From Fluviispira vulneris (lineage in GTDB: Bacteria; Bdellovibrionota_B; Oligoflexia; Silvanigrellales; Silvanigrellaceae): a stretch of DNA of 64,000 nt. The stretch is taken from contig NZ_JACRSE010000005.1 of the NCBI RefSeq assembly GCF_014281055.1, positions 372,001-436,000 of the forward strand, read 5' to 3'. The first letter of the stretch is position 1, and every line of letters starts with the position of its first letter. The notes under the pieces are model-generated. The model was not told the origin of the DNA and did no database searches. It was given only the letters and a program-made list of their open reading frames with translations. Below, piece after piece: positions 36,835 to 47,273 of this stretch. The translations under genes were made by a program, and so were the position numbers.

Positions 36835-38310
36835 ATGACGAGAAAATTGATGATCTTTAAAATCTCAGCTATTAATAAGTTTTTTATCATTTTAATCTCT
36901 ATGAATATTTTTTTCCAAATGCCAAATTTAGCAATTGCAAAAGAAGTAAAATTAAAATTTAGCAATATTACAAATAAATCACTCGGTGATTTCGACAGCA
37001 TGAAAGAAAGGCGTATGATCCGAATATTTATGCCTTATAGTAAAACCTTATATTATATTGATAAAGGAAAAGAAAGAGGCTTGAGTATAGAATTAGCAAG
37101 AGATTTTGAAACATATATAAATAAAAAATATAAAAAAGAACTTGGCAATAGACCCATCACTGTTTTCGTAATCCCTACTTCAATCGAATATCTTATTGAT
37201 AATATTTTAACTGGCAAGGGAGATATTGCTGCAGGAAACCTAACATTTACAAGGGATAGAGCGAAGCTAATAGACTTTGTAGGTCCAAAGGTGCAAAGAG
37301 GAAATACGGAATATGTCATCACAAATAAAAATGACCCACCCATATCATCTATTGAAGATCTATCGGGCAAAACAGTCAGTATCAGAAAACATACCAGCTA
37401 CTATGATAGTCTTATAAAATTAAATAAAAGCTTTCAAGAAGCTGGTAAACCGCTTATGAAATTTCAGTATCTGCATGAAGATCTTGCAGATGAAGACAAA
37501 TTAGAAATGCTAAATGCTCGGATATTAAAAATCGTAATTGTTGATGATATTATTGCAAAAACATGGGAAAAAATACTACCTAATATTAGAGTAAATTACA
37601 ATGCTTTTGTGCGTGACAAAGGAAAAAGTGGATGGATGATTCGAAAAAATAGTCCTTTACTTGATGCAGAGCTCGAAGATTTTTTCTTACATTATGTAGA
37701 GAAAACTAATGTAAATGATGTAAGATATTTACAGACAATAGAAAAATGGAGCCAATTTAAAAATAATATGCAAGATGCAGAAACTGAAAAATTTCAAAAT
37801 ATTCTGCAAATTTTTAAAAAATATGGAGCAAAATATCGATTTGATCCTCTTATGCTATCTGCGCAAGGTTACCAAGAATCAAAACTTAATCAGAATGCGA
37901 GAAGCCCTGTCGGAGCGATTGGAGTTATGCAAGTTATGCCTGATACAGGCAAGCAAATGAAAGTTGGAGATATTACGAATATCGAAGCAAATATTCATGC
38001 AGGCACCAAATACATGAACTTTTTAATGAAAACATATTTTAAAAATGCAAAATTTAACGATTATAACAGAATGTTATTTGCACTTGCAAGTTATAATGCA
38101 GGAGCAGGAAAAATATTAAAAATGCGAGAACTCACTGCTGCATGCATGTGTGGATTAGATGAAAACAAATGGTTTAATAACGTCGAAATGGTCACTGGCG
38201 AGTTAATAGGGCTCGAGACTACCACCTATGTCAGAAATATTTTAAAATATTACGTTTCATATCAATTAATCAATGATAAGAAGAGTAATAAAAGAAAAGA
38301 CATAAAATAA
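36835..38310 (+). CDS. MltF-like lytic murein transglycosylase with solute-binding domain
   Basis: A membrane or periplasmic protein with a hydrophobic leader (FFIILISMNIFFQMPNLAIA). It has an amino-acid-binding-protein type domain (about residues 60-300; RIFMPYSKTLYYIDKGKERG, NLTFTRDRAKLIDFVGP) and a C-terminal SLT domain (from about 330: LMLSAQGYQESKLNQNARS with the catalytic Glu, GVMQVMPDTGKQ, ALASYNAGAGK). MltF enzymes cleave the murein glycan strand. I take ATG at 36835; TTG at 36796 is also open. Confidence 0.85.
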   Translation: MTRKLMIFKISAINKFFIILISMNIFFQMPNLAIAKEVKLKFSNITNKSLGDFDSMKERRMIRIFMPYSKTLYYIDKGKERGLSIELARDFETYINKKYKKELGNRPITVFVIPTSIEYLIDNILTGKGDIAAGNLTFTRDRAKLIDFVGPKVQRGNTEYVITNKNDPPISSIEDLSGKTVSIRKHTSYYDSLIKLNKSFQEAGKPLMKFQYLHEDLADEDKLEMLNARILKIVIVDDIIAKTWEKILPNIRVNYNAFVRDKGKSGWMIRKNSPLLDAELEDFFLHYVEKTNVNDVRYLQTIEKWSQFKNNMQDAETEKFQNILQIFKKYGAKYRFDPLMLSAQGYQESKLNQNARSPVGAIGVMQVMPDTGKQMKVGDITNIEANIHAGTKYMNFLMKTYFKNAKFNDYNRMLFALASYNAGAGKILKMRELTAACMCGLDENKWFNNVEMVTGELIGLETTTYVRNILKYYVSYQLINDKKSNKRKDIK

Positions 38311-38529
38311 ACTTCTTTTGCATTAAAAACAATATTAAAAATTAATTATATATTTATATTTTATGTAAATAATTATGATAATCTCAATACAATAATTGTT
38401 CATTTAGGTTAAATTCCAAAACAGAGACTGATAATTTATAACCACTTGCGCACATTTAATTTTTATACTACTAAATTTTATATATACATTCTAATATTAT
38501 TTTAAAATTTATTAATTCTGGAGTTATAA

Positions 38530-41500
38530 ATGCAAAAATTTAAACTTACACCATATCAAAAAACATTTTATATTGAATGGAAATTAAATCCGAATCGTTC
38601 AGATTACCATATGATAAATGATCATAATTTAATTGGTAATATAAGTATTGATAGACTTAATAATGCTTTAAAAAAAATGGTTAATGAACTTCTCATATTT
38701 AATTCACATATTGAAGAAATTGAAAATGAATACTTTTGGATAAAAAATGAAAAGACAATTGAGTTAATATATTTTGATAATTCTTACAACATAGACGAGA
38801 TAAAAAACTTTATCGAAAAACCTTTTAACCTTGAAAATGGGCCATTATTTAGATATGGCCTATTTAAAATAAATTCATCTACACATAGATTCATTTTCGT
38901 TATACATCATGCAATAGTCGATGGCATGTCAGGACCACAAATATACAACAGCACATCAAAATACTATAATGACTTGACCTACTGCAACTGCATGAGCCTA
39001 TTTGATCAAGAAAATCGATTAAATGATGTACGTTCAAAATTAGAAGATGAGCTCGCCGCAAATAATCAATCTAATAAAATGTTCTGGGATAATATCATAA
39101 ATAATTATACGCATGTTGATACATCATTTTTAAAAGATCCTTTTTTACTTAATAATAATAGGGAAACTATAAATTCGCATGATATAAATAACATCACAAA
39201 TCAGGACATAATTGGCATTAAAGAGTTTAATTTAACAATTAAAGATGACTTATATTTCAAAATAATGTCTGCAAAGAAAAAATATATTATTACCCCATAT
39301 TTACTGTCAAAAATAATTTTTGCAATTACAATTTACAAATTTACTCGACACGAAAAATTCTTTCTTGCATACCCTGTTGCCATTAAAGAGATTCATGGAC
39401 TTGAGTATGGAGCAAATGTAAATGTAAGTTTATTTCCATTTTATATTCATGACAAAATATCTATCGAAGAGATTATTAAAAATGCAAAAGAATTTATTAA
39501 AGATCTTAAGAAAGATAATAAAAAAAACAACTATTTTCCTCTATATATGATTGATTATCCTGAAAAATATAAGCTTACTTCCGTTGGATTTACAAACGCG
39601 TTTTTACAGAAATTAAATTATTCTTTTAATGAGTTAATCAGCTTACCGAATAATCGATCAAACATTGCATTAACCCATGATTTTATATTTGAATTTGAGC
39701 ATATTAATCAGACAATTAATATAAGAGTTAATTTTAAAGAAAATATTATTTCAGAAAAATTAATTCATATTTTTTGCGAATCTTATCTTAAAATATATAA
39801 CGATGTAATAAATACAATTACAAATAAAGAACTACTAATAAAGGATAGATCTTTAAAAAAAGATACCTATTATTCCACTTCAAAAACCATTAAAGAATAT
39901 GATATTTTAACTGAAAAAGAGAGTCTAGACCTAATCCGTATTTGCAAAACTGAAAAATTTTGCACTGAACATATTATTGATATATTTGAAAGACAAGTTG
40001 ATCTAACACCTGATAATACAGCCCTAGTTATAGGCAATAAATACTTAACTTTTTCAGACCTCAATCAAATGGCTAATAAATTGGCACATTTTTTAGTTAA
40101 TAATTTCAAAATTGAAAATGAGCAAATTATTCCGATCTTTTTAGATAGAAATGATCAAATGATCATTTCTATTCTTTCTATCTTAAAAATAGGAGCAGCT
40201 TTTGTCCCCATTGATCCTGAAATTCCAAGAGAAAGGCTTTCTTTTATTTTGAAAGATCTTGAAGCAAAATTAATTTTAATTAATCATAAATACAATAATA
40301 TTTTCAATAATAAAGAAGCTATCAATGAATTTAATAATACAAAGATATTAAGTATTGATACTCTCTCTCTCCAGACTCTTCTGAGCAAGGAAAAGAAATC
40401 TAATTTATTTTATGCGTTAAAAAATGATAATTTAGCATATGTCATTTATACCTCTGGTACGACAGGAACTCCAAAAGGAGTTTTGATTGAAGCTAAAGGT
40501 GTTACAAATCTTGCAATTATACAGAAAGAATTTATTAAGAAAAATTATCAGAAAAAAATAGTTCAAGTTTTAGGATTCTCAAATTATGTGTTTGATGCCT
40601 TCATCTGGGAATTATGCTCAAGTATTTTTATAGGAAACAGTTTGCACTTAATAAATAATAACATAAGAAAAGATTTAAAGCTATTATCAGAATATATTAG
40701 CAATAAAGATATTAACTTAGCACTCCTAACGCCAGCAATATTGAACAAAGAAAATATAATTAGAATAGATTATTTATTTATTGGTGGAGATAAAATAAAT
40801 AAAAATATCCTAAAAGAATATTTAAATAATAATATTAAAGTTGTTAATGCTTATGGTCCTACCGAAAGCACTGTAATTTGCTCAACCCACTTATACAAAT
40901 ATGACAAAGAAGCAAACTGCATTGGCAGTCCAGTTGCAAATTTTAAATTTTATGTACTGGATAAAAATAAAAATTTACTTCCTATTGGTGCAATTGGTGA
41001 ACTTTTTGTAAGCGGAATTGGATTAAGCCGAGGGTATTTAAAACAAAGAGAGTTGACAGTGAACAGATTTACGCCAAATCCATTTCAAACTTATGAAGAA
41101 AAAAATCAAAATATATTCTCAAGCATATATAAAACTGGCGACCTTGTAAGAATTCTTCCAAACAATAAATTTGAATTTATTGGACGTAATGACTCACAAG
41201 TTAAAATTCGTGGCTATCGCATAGAATTAGAAGAAATAGAAAATGTTCTTTTACAATTTAAAAGAATAAAACAAGTATATATCATTGCAAAAATTAATGA
41301 AAATCTATCTCAAAAATTAATTTGCTATTATATTTCTGAAATACCATTATGCTCAGAGGAAATAATTAGTTTTCTATCCGATAAATTACCTGATTATATG
41401 ATACCATCCTACTTTGTACATCTTAATAGTTTTCCACTAAATGCAAATGGAAAATTAGATCAGAAAATGCTACCAGAATATAAAATAAAAGACATAAATA

Positions 41501-44500
41501 GTTATATTGAACCCAAAAATCCTCTTGAAAAAAAGTTGTGTGATATCTGGAGCAAAATTCTCGATTATCCTAGTGAAAATTTAGGGATTAAAGATAACTT
41601 CTTAAGTTTGGGAGGAAACAGTATTATAGCAATTAAACTCGTCAATAAAATGAACAGCGAATTGGATTTAAATATAACAATACAAGATTTATTTAAATAT
41701 AAAAACATTCATAATCTGACAAATAATTTAAATAATTTTAAAAATTACACAAAAATTAAAAAAATAAACTTTTTAAATCCTGAAGAATATTGCCTGTCTT
41801 TTGCTCAAGAAAGACTTTGGTTTATTGATAAATTAAGTGAAGGGCAGAGCAGCTATAATATTCCAATGTTTTATCGTCTACCTCAAAATTTAAATCAAGA
41901 ATCATTGAAAAAATCAATTCTTCAGATTATTGTTCGACATGAAATTTTACATACTATAATACTTGAATCAAATACAAAAATCATCTACCAAAAACCCTTG
42001 TCAATTAAAGATATAGAATTAAAAATAAATAATTATGATTGCCTAACAATGAATGAATTAGAAAATTCACTTCAGGATGAAGTAAATTATATTTTTAATT
42101 TAAGTAAAGAAATTCCTATTAGAATATCAATATTTAAATTAAAATTAAATCCAGAAATTTATGACTGCTTTATTTGTATCTGCATTCATCATATTGCATT
42201 TGATGGATGGTCGATCGGAGTCTTTTTAAAAGAATTATCTATTCATTATGATTATTTTGAAAAAATAATCTCTGAAAATGAAAAGAATAAGCTTATTCCA
42301 TCATTAGCACTACAATACAAAGATTATGCCTATTGGCAAAAAGAGTTTATAAAAAGTGAAGAAATTCAACGGCAAAAGATTTTTTGGAGAAATAAACTCG
42401 AAAATTTTGAATTACTAAATCTACATGTTGATAAAAATAGACCATTAAAGTTTGATTATAAAGGCAAAAATATATATTTTAAAATTGCCCCCGACCTTGC
42501 GAATAGTTTAATTAAACTTGCAAAAAATTTAGAAGTTTCACTTTTTAGCCTTTTCATTTCTGCATTTCATCTCTTACTCAGTTGCCTCAGCGGACAAAGA
42601 GATATCACAATCGGCTCGCCCATTTCAAATAGACACCTTCAGGAGTCTTCAGAATTAATCGGATTTTTTTCAAATCTAATTGCAATCCGAACAAAAATTG
42701 ACCCCAATATGAAGATAAGTGATTTTATAAAATCATTGGCCAGAGATGTTATAGAAATGCAGAAATATCAAGATCTACCTTTCGAAAAAATTGTTGATGA
42801 ATTGGTTTTAACGCGTGATCAGAGCAAGCATCCGATATTTCAAGTATTATTTAGTATGCAAGAATTCAATGCGAATCAAAATGAAATAGATAATTTATTT
42901 TTAGTTCCTCAAACTCAAGAGTATTTTAAAAAATTTAATCATCTCTTTTCTCCTGCCCGCTTTGATTTGAGTTTAATTATTGAACATAGCAACAATGAAT
43001 TTTTAGTGTGCTTAAATTATGCAACAAGTCTATTTCACGAAGAGACAATAAATAATTATATTAATATCTACAAGAAAATACTTCAGGAATATTCCTCTTT
43101 AAACAATAATAATCTACGTGAAAATTTCATAATTAATAATATAAACTATGCAACAATATTTCAAAATAAAATTTCAAATAAAAATTATGATTATACTCTT
43201 TCACTGGAGTATAATCATAAAACTATTCATAAAATATTTGAAGATATTGTTGAAAAATATTCTGACAATATTGCATTAGTCTGCGAACGAAACAAGCTCA
43301 CATTCTCTGAACTCAATCAAAGGGCAAACCAATTAGCGCATTATTTGCAAAAATATTTCGACATAAAACCAGAATCCTTAATAGCTCTCTGTCTAGAACG
43401 AGATGAAAATATGCTTATCAGCATTCTTGCTGTTTTAAAAGCTGGGGGAGCTTATGTGCCCATTGATCCAGATTTTCCTATAGAAAGGATAAACTTTATT
43501 TTAACCGATACAAAAGCAAATATTTTAATTACAAATATTCTTCATGAAAATATTTTTGCAAATAGAATTGATAAAAATTTGTCTAATTTTTTAAACATCA
43601 TTTATATTGATTTAGAAAAGACAGAAAAAATTTTATATACTCAAAGAAAAAACAATTTGAAAACGATCACGAAAGGCAATAATTTAGCATATGTCATCTA
43701 TACTTCAGGAACGACAGGTATTCCTAAAGGAGTGCTTATCGAGCATATTGGAGTAATAAATTTAGTAAAAACATGCTATAATATTTTTGAGCAAGAGTGC
43801 ATAGAAAAAAGACTGAATTGCCTCTGGTTTTCAAATTATGTCTTTGACATGCATATTCTCGAAATCGCATCAAGTATTTTTCAAGGACATTGCTTACATA
43901 TTGTAACAAATAAAATTCGCAAAGATTATATATTAATTTCTGAATATATTACGGATAATAAAATAAATTTAGCTATGTTGCCTTCTTCATTTCTCCAAGC
44001 AGAGCCTATTTTAAGTCTAGAAATATTATTTATAGGTGCAGAAAAAGTAAATGGTTTTATTCTTGAAAAGTACTGCAAAAGTAATATTAAAGTTATTAAC
44101 TTCTACGGTCCTACGGAAATTACTGTATGTAGCCATTTTCATAAATATAATTCATCTCTTGAAGTAAATTGGATCGGAGATACGATTGATAACTACCGAG
44201 GATATGTATTGAGCGATGATTTAAGAGTTTTACCTTTAGGTGCAATTGGTGAATTATATGTTGGTGGAATTGGTGTTGCTCGTGGATATTTAAATAGAGA
44301 TGAATTAAATGCTGTGCATTTTATTGAGAATCCATTTCAAACTGCATATGAAAAATCAATTAATTTCAACGCTCGAATTTATAAAACAGGCGATCTCGTA
44401 AGAGTCATGACAAATGGACTATATGAATTTATTGGCCGTAATGACTCACAGAAGAAAGTGAGAGGATTCCGGATTGAATTGAGTGAAATAGAGAATGCAA

Positions 44501-45729
44501 TATTAACTTTTAAAAATATTTTTCAAGTTATAGTTTTAATTAAAAGCATAAATGAAAATAATGCTATTGTCTGCTATTATGTCGCAAAAGATAAAATAAA
44601 TGAAAATAATTTATTAACATATTTAAGTCAGAAACTACCTTCATATATGATTCCTGATCTATTTTTTCAACTCGAGACACTTCCACTCCTTCCTAGCGGG
44701 AAAGTGGATAAAAATAATCTATTAAAATTAAATATTTCTCTTAAAATGGAAAAATCTCCACCACGCAATGCGATTGAATTGCAGATTTGCAAAATATTCT
44801 CAGAAATGTTTCAAATTCCAATTGCATGCATTGGCATCTACGATAACTTTTTTCAATTTGGTGGAAACAGCATACTTTCGCTTAAATTTGTCAATAATTT
44901 AAATCAAACATTTTCTGTAAAAATCAAACTTATAGATGTTTTTCTTAGCAAAAATATTGCTGAAATCGCCAAGAAAGTCTTACAATATAAACCAAGTTAC
45001 AAAGCAATTATTGAATTGAATACTGCCATTGAAATGCCATCTCTATTTATGGTTCATCCTGCACGCACTGGTTGTGAAGTCTATGTAAAATTAGCTCAAG
45101 CATTCGATAATAATTGTCATTGTTTCGGCTTAGATTCTTATAATTTATATAATGAGGAAAAAATTTCTAGTTTAAAAACATTGGCCTCATTTTACCTTGA
45201 ACATATTCTAAGAAAAATCGAACAAAAAAAAGAACAGAGTGTTAATTTATTTGGCTGGTCATTGGGAGGATATATCTGTTTAGAAATAGCGAGTCTCTTA
45301 GAAAGACAAAATGTTAAGAATATAAAAATTTTTCTTTTAGATACTTTTTATCAAGATGAGTATATGAAAAGCTTTAAACCTGACTTTGCTACATTTAAAA
45401 CGTTATATCTAAAAGAAGCTTTTAAACAAGGGCTTTACGAAAGCGATTGTCACAATGTTTTAAATATATTTTCTTTAGAAAATGAATTAATTGAACAGAA
45501 ATTAAGTACGAAATTGCATTATTCTAAAATATTCTTACTAAAGGCTATGAAAGAAAATGAATACAATCCTTCGGAACTCAATTCCTACATTCATGAATTG
45601 AAAGATAATAATATTTCTTATCTATTGACCAGTAAAGAACAATTGACCATTATTAATTCTGAAAATTATTCTCATTTAACCATTATAAATGATGAAGAAA
45701 CGATATTAAAAACGATAAATAACCTCTAA
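38530..45729 (+). CDS. Dimodular nonribosomal peptide synthetase (C-A-T-C-A-T-TE)
   Basis: The 2399-residue enzyme reads: condensation domain (HHAIVDG at 126-132), adenylation domain 1 (YTSGTTGTPKG at 640-650, NAYGPTE at 773-779), carrier (GGNS, Ser1031), condensation domain 2 (HHIAFDG at 1220-1226), adenylation domain 2 (YTSGTTG from 1724, FYGPTE at 1858-1863), carrier (Ser2114) and thioesterase (GWSLGG, Ser2244). Aligned by eye to GrsA, the pocket codes are D-A-W-L-F-G-A-V-I-K (close to a leucine code) and D-M-L-M-F-G-F-V-C-K (no match known to me). A leading condensation domain in a stand-alone enzyme suggests N-acylation of the first residue. The likely product is an acylated dipeptide (inference). 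There is no epimerisation domain, and no MbtH, phosphopantetheinyl transferase or exporter gene beside it. It is very AT-rich, like its neighbours. Confidence 0.92.
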   Translation: MQKFKLTPYQKTFYIEWKLNPNRSDYHMINDHNLIGNISIDRLNNALKKMVNELLIFNSHIEEIENEYFWIKNEKTIELIYFDNSYNIDEIKNFIEKPFNLENGPLFRYGLFKINSSTHRFIFVIHHAIVDGMSGPQIYNSTSKYYNDLTYCNCMSLFDQENRLNDVRSKLEDELAANNQSNKMFWDNIINNYTHVDTSFLKDPFLLNNNRETINSHDINNITNQDIIGIKEFNLTIKDDLYFKIMSAKKKYIITPYLLSKIIFAITIYKFTRHEKFFLAYPVAIKEIHGLEYGANVNVSLFPFYIHDKISIEEIIKNAKEFIKDLKKDNKKNNYFPLYMIDYPEKYKLTSVGFTNAFLQKLNYSFNELISLPNNRSNIALTHDFIFEFEHINQTINIRVNFKENIISEKLIHIFCESYLKIYNDVINTITNKELLIKDRSLKKDTYYSTSKTIKEYDILTEKESLDLIRICKTEKFCTEHIIDIFERQVDLTPDNTALVIGNKYLTFSDLNQMANKLAHFLVNNFKIENEQIIPIFLDRNDQMIISILSILKIGAAFVPIDPEIPRERLSFILKDLEAKLILINHKYNNIFNNKEAINEFNNTKILSIDTLSLQTLLSKEKKSNLFYALKNDNLAYVIYTSGTTGTPKGVLIEAKGVTNLAIIQKEFIKKNYQKKIVQVLGFSNYVFDAFIWELCSSIFIGNSLHLINNNIRKDLKLLSEYISNKDINLALLTPAILNKENIIRIDYLFIGGDKINKNILKEYLNNNIKVVNAYGPTESTVICSTHLYKYDKEANCIGSPVANFKFYVLDKNKNLLPIGAIGELFVSGIGLSRGYLKQRELTVNRFTPNPFQTYEEKNQNIFSSIYKTGDLVRILPNNKFEFIGRNDSQVKIRGYRIELEEIENVLLQFKRIKQVYIIAKINENLSQKLICYYISEIPLCSEEIISFLSDKLPDYMIPSYFVHLNSFPLNANGKLDQKMLPEYKIKDINSYIEPKNPLEKKLCDIWSKILDYPSENLGIKDNFLSLGGNSIIAIKLVNKMNSELDLNITIQDLFKYKNIHNLTNNLNNFKNYTKIKKINFLNPEEYCLSFAQERLWFIDKLSEGQSSYNIPMFYRLPQNLNQESLKKSILQIIVRHEILHTIILESNTKIIYQKPLSIKDIELKINNYDCLTMNELENSLQDEVNYIFNLSKEIPIRISIFKLKLNPEIYDCFICICIHHIAFDGWSIGVFLKELSIHYDYFEKIISENEKNKLIPSLALQYKDYAYWQKEFIKSEEIQRQKIFWRNKLENFELLNLHVDKNRPLKFDYKGKNIYFKIAPDLANSLIKLAKNLEVSLFSLFISAFHLLLSCLSGQRDITIGSPISNRHLQESSELIGFFSNLIAIRTKIDPNMKISDFIKSLARDVIEMQKYQDLPFEKIVDELVLTRDQSKHPIFQVLFSMQEFNANQNEIDNLFLVPQTQEYFKKFNHLFSPARFDLSLIIEHSNNEFLVCLNYATSLFHEETINNYINIYKKILQEYSSLNNNNLRENFIINNINYATIFQNKISNKNYDYTLSLEYNHKTIHKIFEDIVEKYSDNIALVCERNKLTFSELNQRANQLAHYLQKYFDIKPESLIALCLERDENMLISILAVLKAGGAYVPIDPDFPIERINFILTDTKANILITNILHENIFANRIDKNLSNFLNIIYIDLEKTEKILYTQRKNNLKTITKGNNLAYVIYTSGTTGIPKGVLIEHIGVINLVKTCYNIFEQECIEKRLNCLWFSNYVFDMHILEIASSIFQGHCLHIVTNKIRKDYILISEYITDNKINLAMLPSSFLQAEPILSLEILFIGAEKVNGFILEKYCKSNIKVINFYGPTEITVCSHFHKYNSSLEVNWIGDTIDNYRGYVLSDDLRVLPLGAIGELYVGGIGVARGYLNRDELNAVHFIENPFQTAYEKSINFNARIYKTGDLVRVMTNGLYEFIGRNDSQKKVRGFRIELSEIENAILTFKNIFQVIVLIKSINENNAIVCYYVAKDKINENNLLTYLSQKLPSYMIPDLFFQLETLPLLPSGKVDKNNLLKLNISLKMEKSPPRNAIELQICKIFSEMFQIPIACIGIYDNFFQFGGNSILSLKFVNNLNQTFSVKIKLIDVFLSKNIAEIAKKVLQYKPSYKAIIELNTAIEMPSLFMVHPARTGCEVYVKLAQAFDNNCHCFGLDSYNLYNEEKISSLKTLASFYLEHILRKIEQKKEQSVNLFGWSLGGYICLEIASLLERQNVKNIKIFLLDTFYQDEYMKSFKPDFATFKTLYLKEAFKQGLYESDCHNVLNIFSLENELIEQKLSTKLHYSKIFLLKAMKENEYNPSELNSYIHELKDNNISYLLTSKEQLTIINSENYSHLTIINDEETILKTINNL

Positions 45730-45749
45730 TTAATATTTACCTACAGCCA

Positions 45750-45789
45750 TTATTTTGAAATAAATAACTTATTATTTATTTCAAAATAA
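45750..45789. repeat. Perfect 18-bp inverted repeat after the peptide synthetase gene
   Basis: Arms 45750-45767 and 45772-45789 pair completely around CTTA; the core is TTATTTTGAAATAAATAA. It lies 21 bases after the synthetase stop and could end its transcript, but no T-run follows. Its architecture resembles the 22-bp hairpin at 11582-11628, although the sequence differs. Confidence 0.6.
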
Positions 45790-45825
45790 ACGATTATATA
45801 AAAAGTATAATTTGAATAAGAGGCC

Positions 45826-45902
45826 ATGCGAGATTTTACAAAAAAAATATTAAATTATTCATAATTTCAAGATATCTTGCTGCCCTCATAATTATTGCCA
45901 TA
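45826..45902 (+). other. Out-of-frame N-terminal segment of the SpoIIE-type gene, with A8 tract
   Basis: The reading frame of the gene beginning at 45903 stays open upstream to a stop at 45813 and encodes FYKKNIKLFIISRYLAALII, a plausible first membrane helix. It contains no ATG, GTG or TTG. An ATG at 45826 lies just after AAGAGG but is in another frame and stops after 12 codons. Eight consecutive A residues (45840-45847) separate the two: nine would join them into one frame starting MRDFTKKNIKL. This could be slippage, a recent mutation or a base-count error. Confidence 0.65.
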
Positions 45903-47264
45903 ATGTCCGTTGTTTCTAATCTGATAACGGATCGTATGATCACAGAACAAGATAAATTTTCTGAGATAATTAATATATCAGGTCGGCAAAGGATGCTCAG
46001 TCAAAGAATCACACTGCTTTGCTATTGTAATTTCAATAACATAGAAAAAAATAAGTTTGAGATTAAAAAAGAAATCATAAAATTGTCTAATCTTATGCGT
46101 GAGTCAAATATTTATTTAGAGCAAAAAGAAACTGAACTTGGATTGCAAAAAGCAACTCAAAATGGTTTTCATGATAAAATCAATTATTTTATCAACTCAG
46201 CAATCGATTGTGCTACAAATGATAATTGTAAAAAATTCTCCCAAAATTTTAGCTATAATTATATTTCAAATTTATTATCTAATTTAAACAAAAATGTTGA
46301 AAATTTTTCCCAAAAGAGCAAGGATGATATACAACGAATAATAAAATTCTCTCGCGCTATTCTCATTATAACTCTTTTGACACTGCTAGTAGAATCTCTT
46401 TTTATTTTTAGACCATTAGTTAATCAAATTGTAAAACAATTCAATGAACTTGAAATTAAAAATAAACTCATATTTGAAACAAATAAAAAACTTGAATTCG
46501 AAATGAATGCTGCAAAAATGGTTATGGGGAATCTTTTACCAAAAGTAGAACTTATAAAGAGTTTTGACGACAAATTGGATCTTGCCTATTACTATCAGAG
46601 CGCAGTGAGCGTTGGAGGTGATCTTTGGGGAATATATAAATTTGGTAATAAAAAAATGATCTTAATTGGCGATGTCACAGGTCATGGAGCTGGCAGTGCT
46701 GTTATAGCTTCAGCCGTGTCAGGCTTTATGGAATCGGTTTCTACTTCTAAATTAGATGATATAGATTCTCTTAAAAAAATTTATATAGACCTAAGTAATT
46801 TTATAAATAAAATTGAAAATGATAAATTTTTTATGACAATGGGTCTTGTAATTTTTGATGAGGATTTAAAAAGTTTTAGTTTTATCAATGCTGCTCATAA
46901 TTTTCCATTCTTAGTGGATTACACTGAATCGGAAAGTTGGACAGTGAAGAGGCTCGTTCTAGGAGGATATCGCCTAGGCAATAAGATTGATTACAGCGAT
47001 ATTGATAACATTAAAATAAATACTTATGAATTTACAGATAAGACGATACTCATTCTTTTCACAGATGGACTGGTTGAAAATATGAATGATAAAGAAATTC
47101 CATATGGGGAAAATAATATTAAGAAGATCATAAAAAATAAGAATTATATCAATTTTGCAAGTTCAATTTTAATGCAAGATATTATTGAGAATGCTTATAT
47201 TCACTACAATGGCAAATTAATTGAAGATGATGTTACTCTTGTAGTTATAAAAAAGAATATTTAA
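45903..47264 (+). CDS. Membrane sensor with SpoIIE-type PP2C phosphatase domain
   Basis: From ATG at 45903 the product has 453 residues: a nitrate/PilJ-type sensor motif (SEIINISGRQRMLSQRI), a predicted extracytoplasmic helical part (about 25-145), a membrane helix (AILIITLLTLLVESLFIF, about 155-172) and a cytoplasmic PP2C domain. The PP2C part shows SAVSVGGDLWG and LIGDVTGHGAGSAVIASAV near 235-265, then FTDGLVENMN. Such proteins dephosphorylate anti-sigma antagonists or similar partners. The true protein probably begins about 26 residues earlier with another membrane helix, but the frame does not connect to an ATG. It ends nine bases before the convergent pruA gene. Confidence 0.85.
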   Translation: MSVVSNLITDRMITEQDKFSEIINISGRQRMLSQRITLLCYCNFNNIEKNKFEIKKEIIKLSNLMRESNIYLEQKETELGLQKATQNGFHDKINYFINSAIDCATNDNCKKFSQNFSYNYISNLLSNLNKNVENFSQKSKDDIQRIIKFSRAILIITLLTLLVESLFIFRPLVNQIVKQFNELEIKNKLIFETNKKLEFEMNAAKMVMGNLLPKVELIKSFDDKLDLAYYYQSAVSVGGDLWGIYKFGNKKMILIGDVTGHGAGSAVIASAVSGFMESVSTSKLDDIDSLKKIYIDLSNFINKIENDKFFMTMGLVIFDEDLKSFSFINAAHNFPFLVDYTESESWTVKRLVLGGYRLGNKIDYSDIDNIKINTYEFTDKTILILFTDGLVENMNDKEIPYGENNIKKIIKNKNYINFASSILMQDIIENAYIHYNGKLIEDDVTLVVIKKNI

Positions 47265-47273
47265 TTCCCCTTA

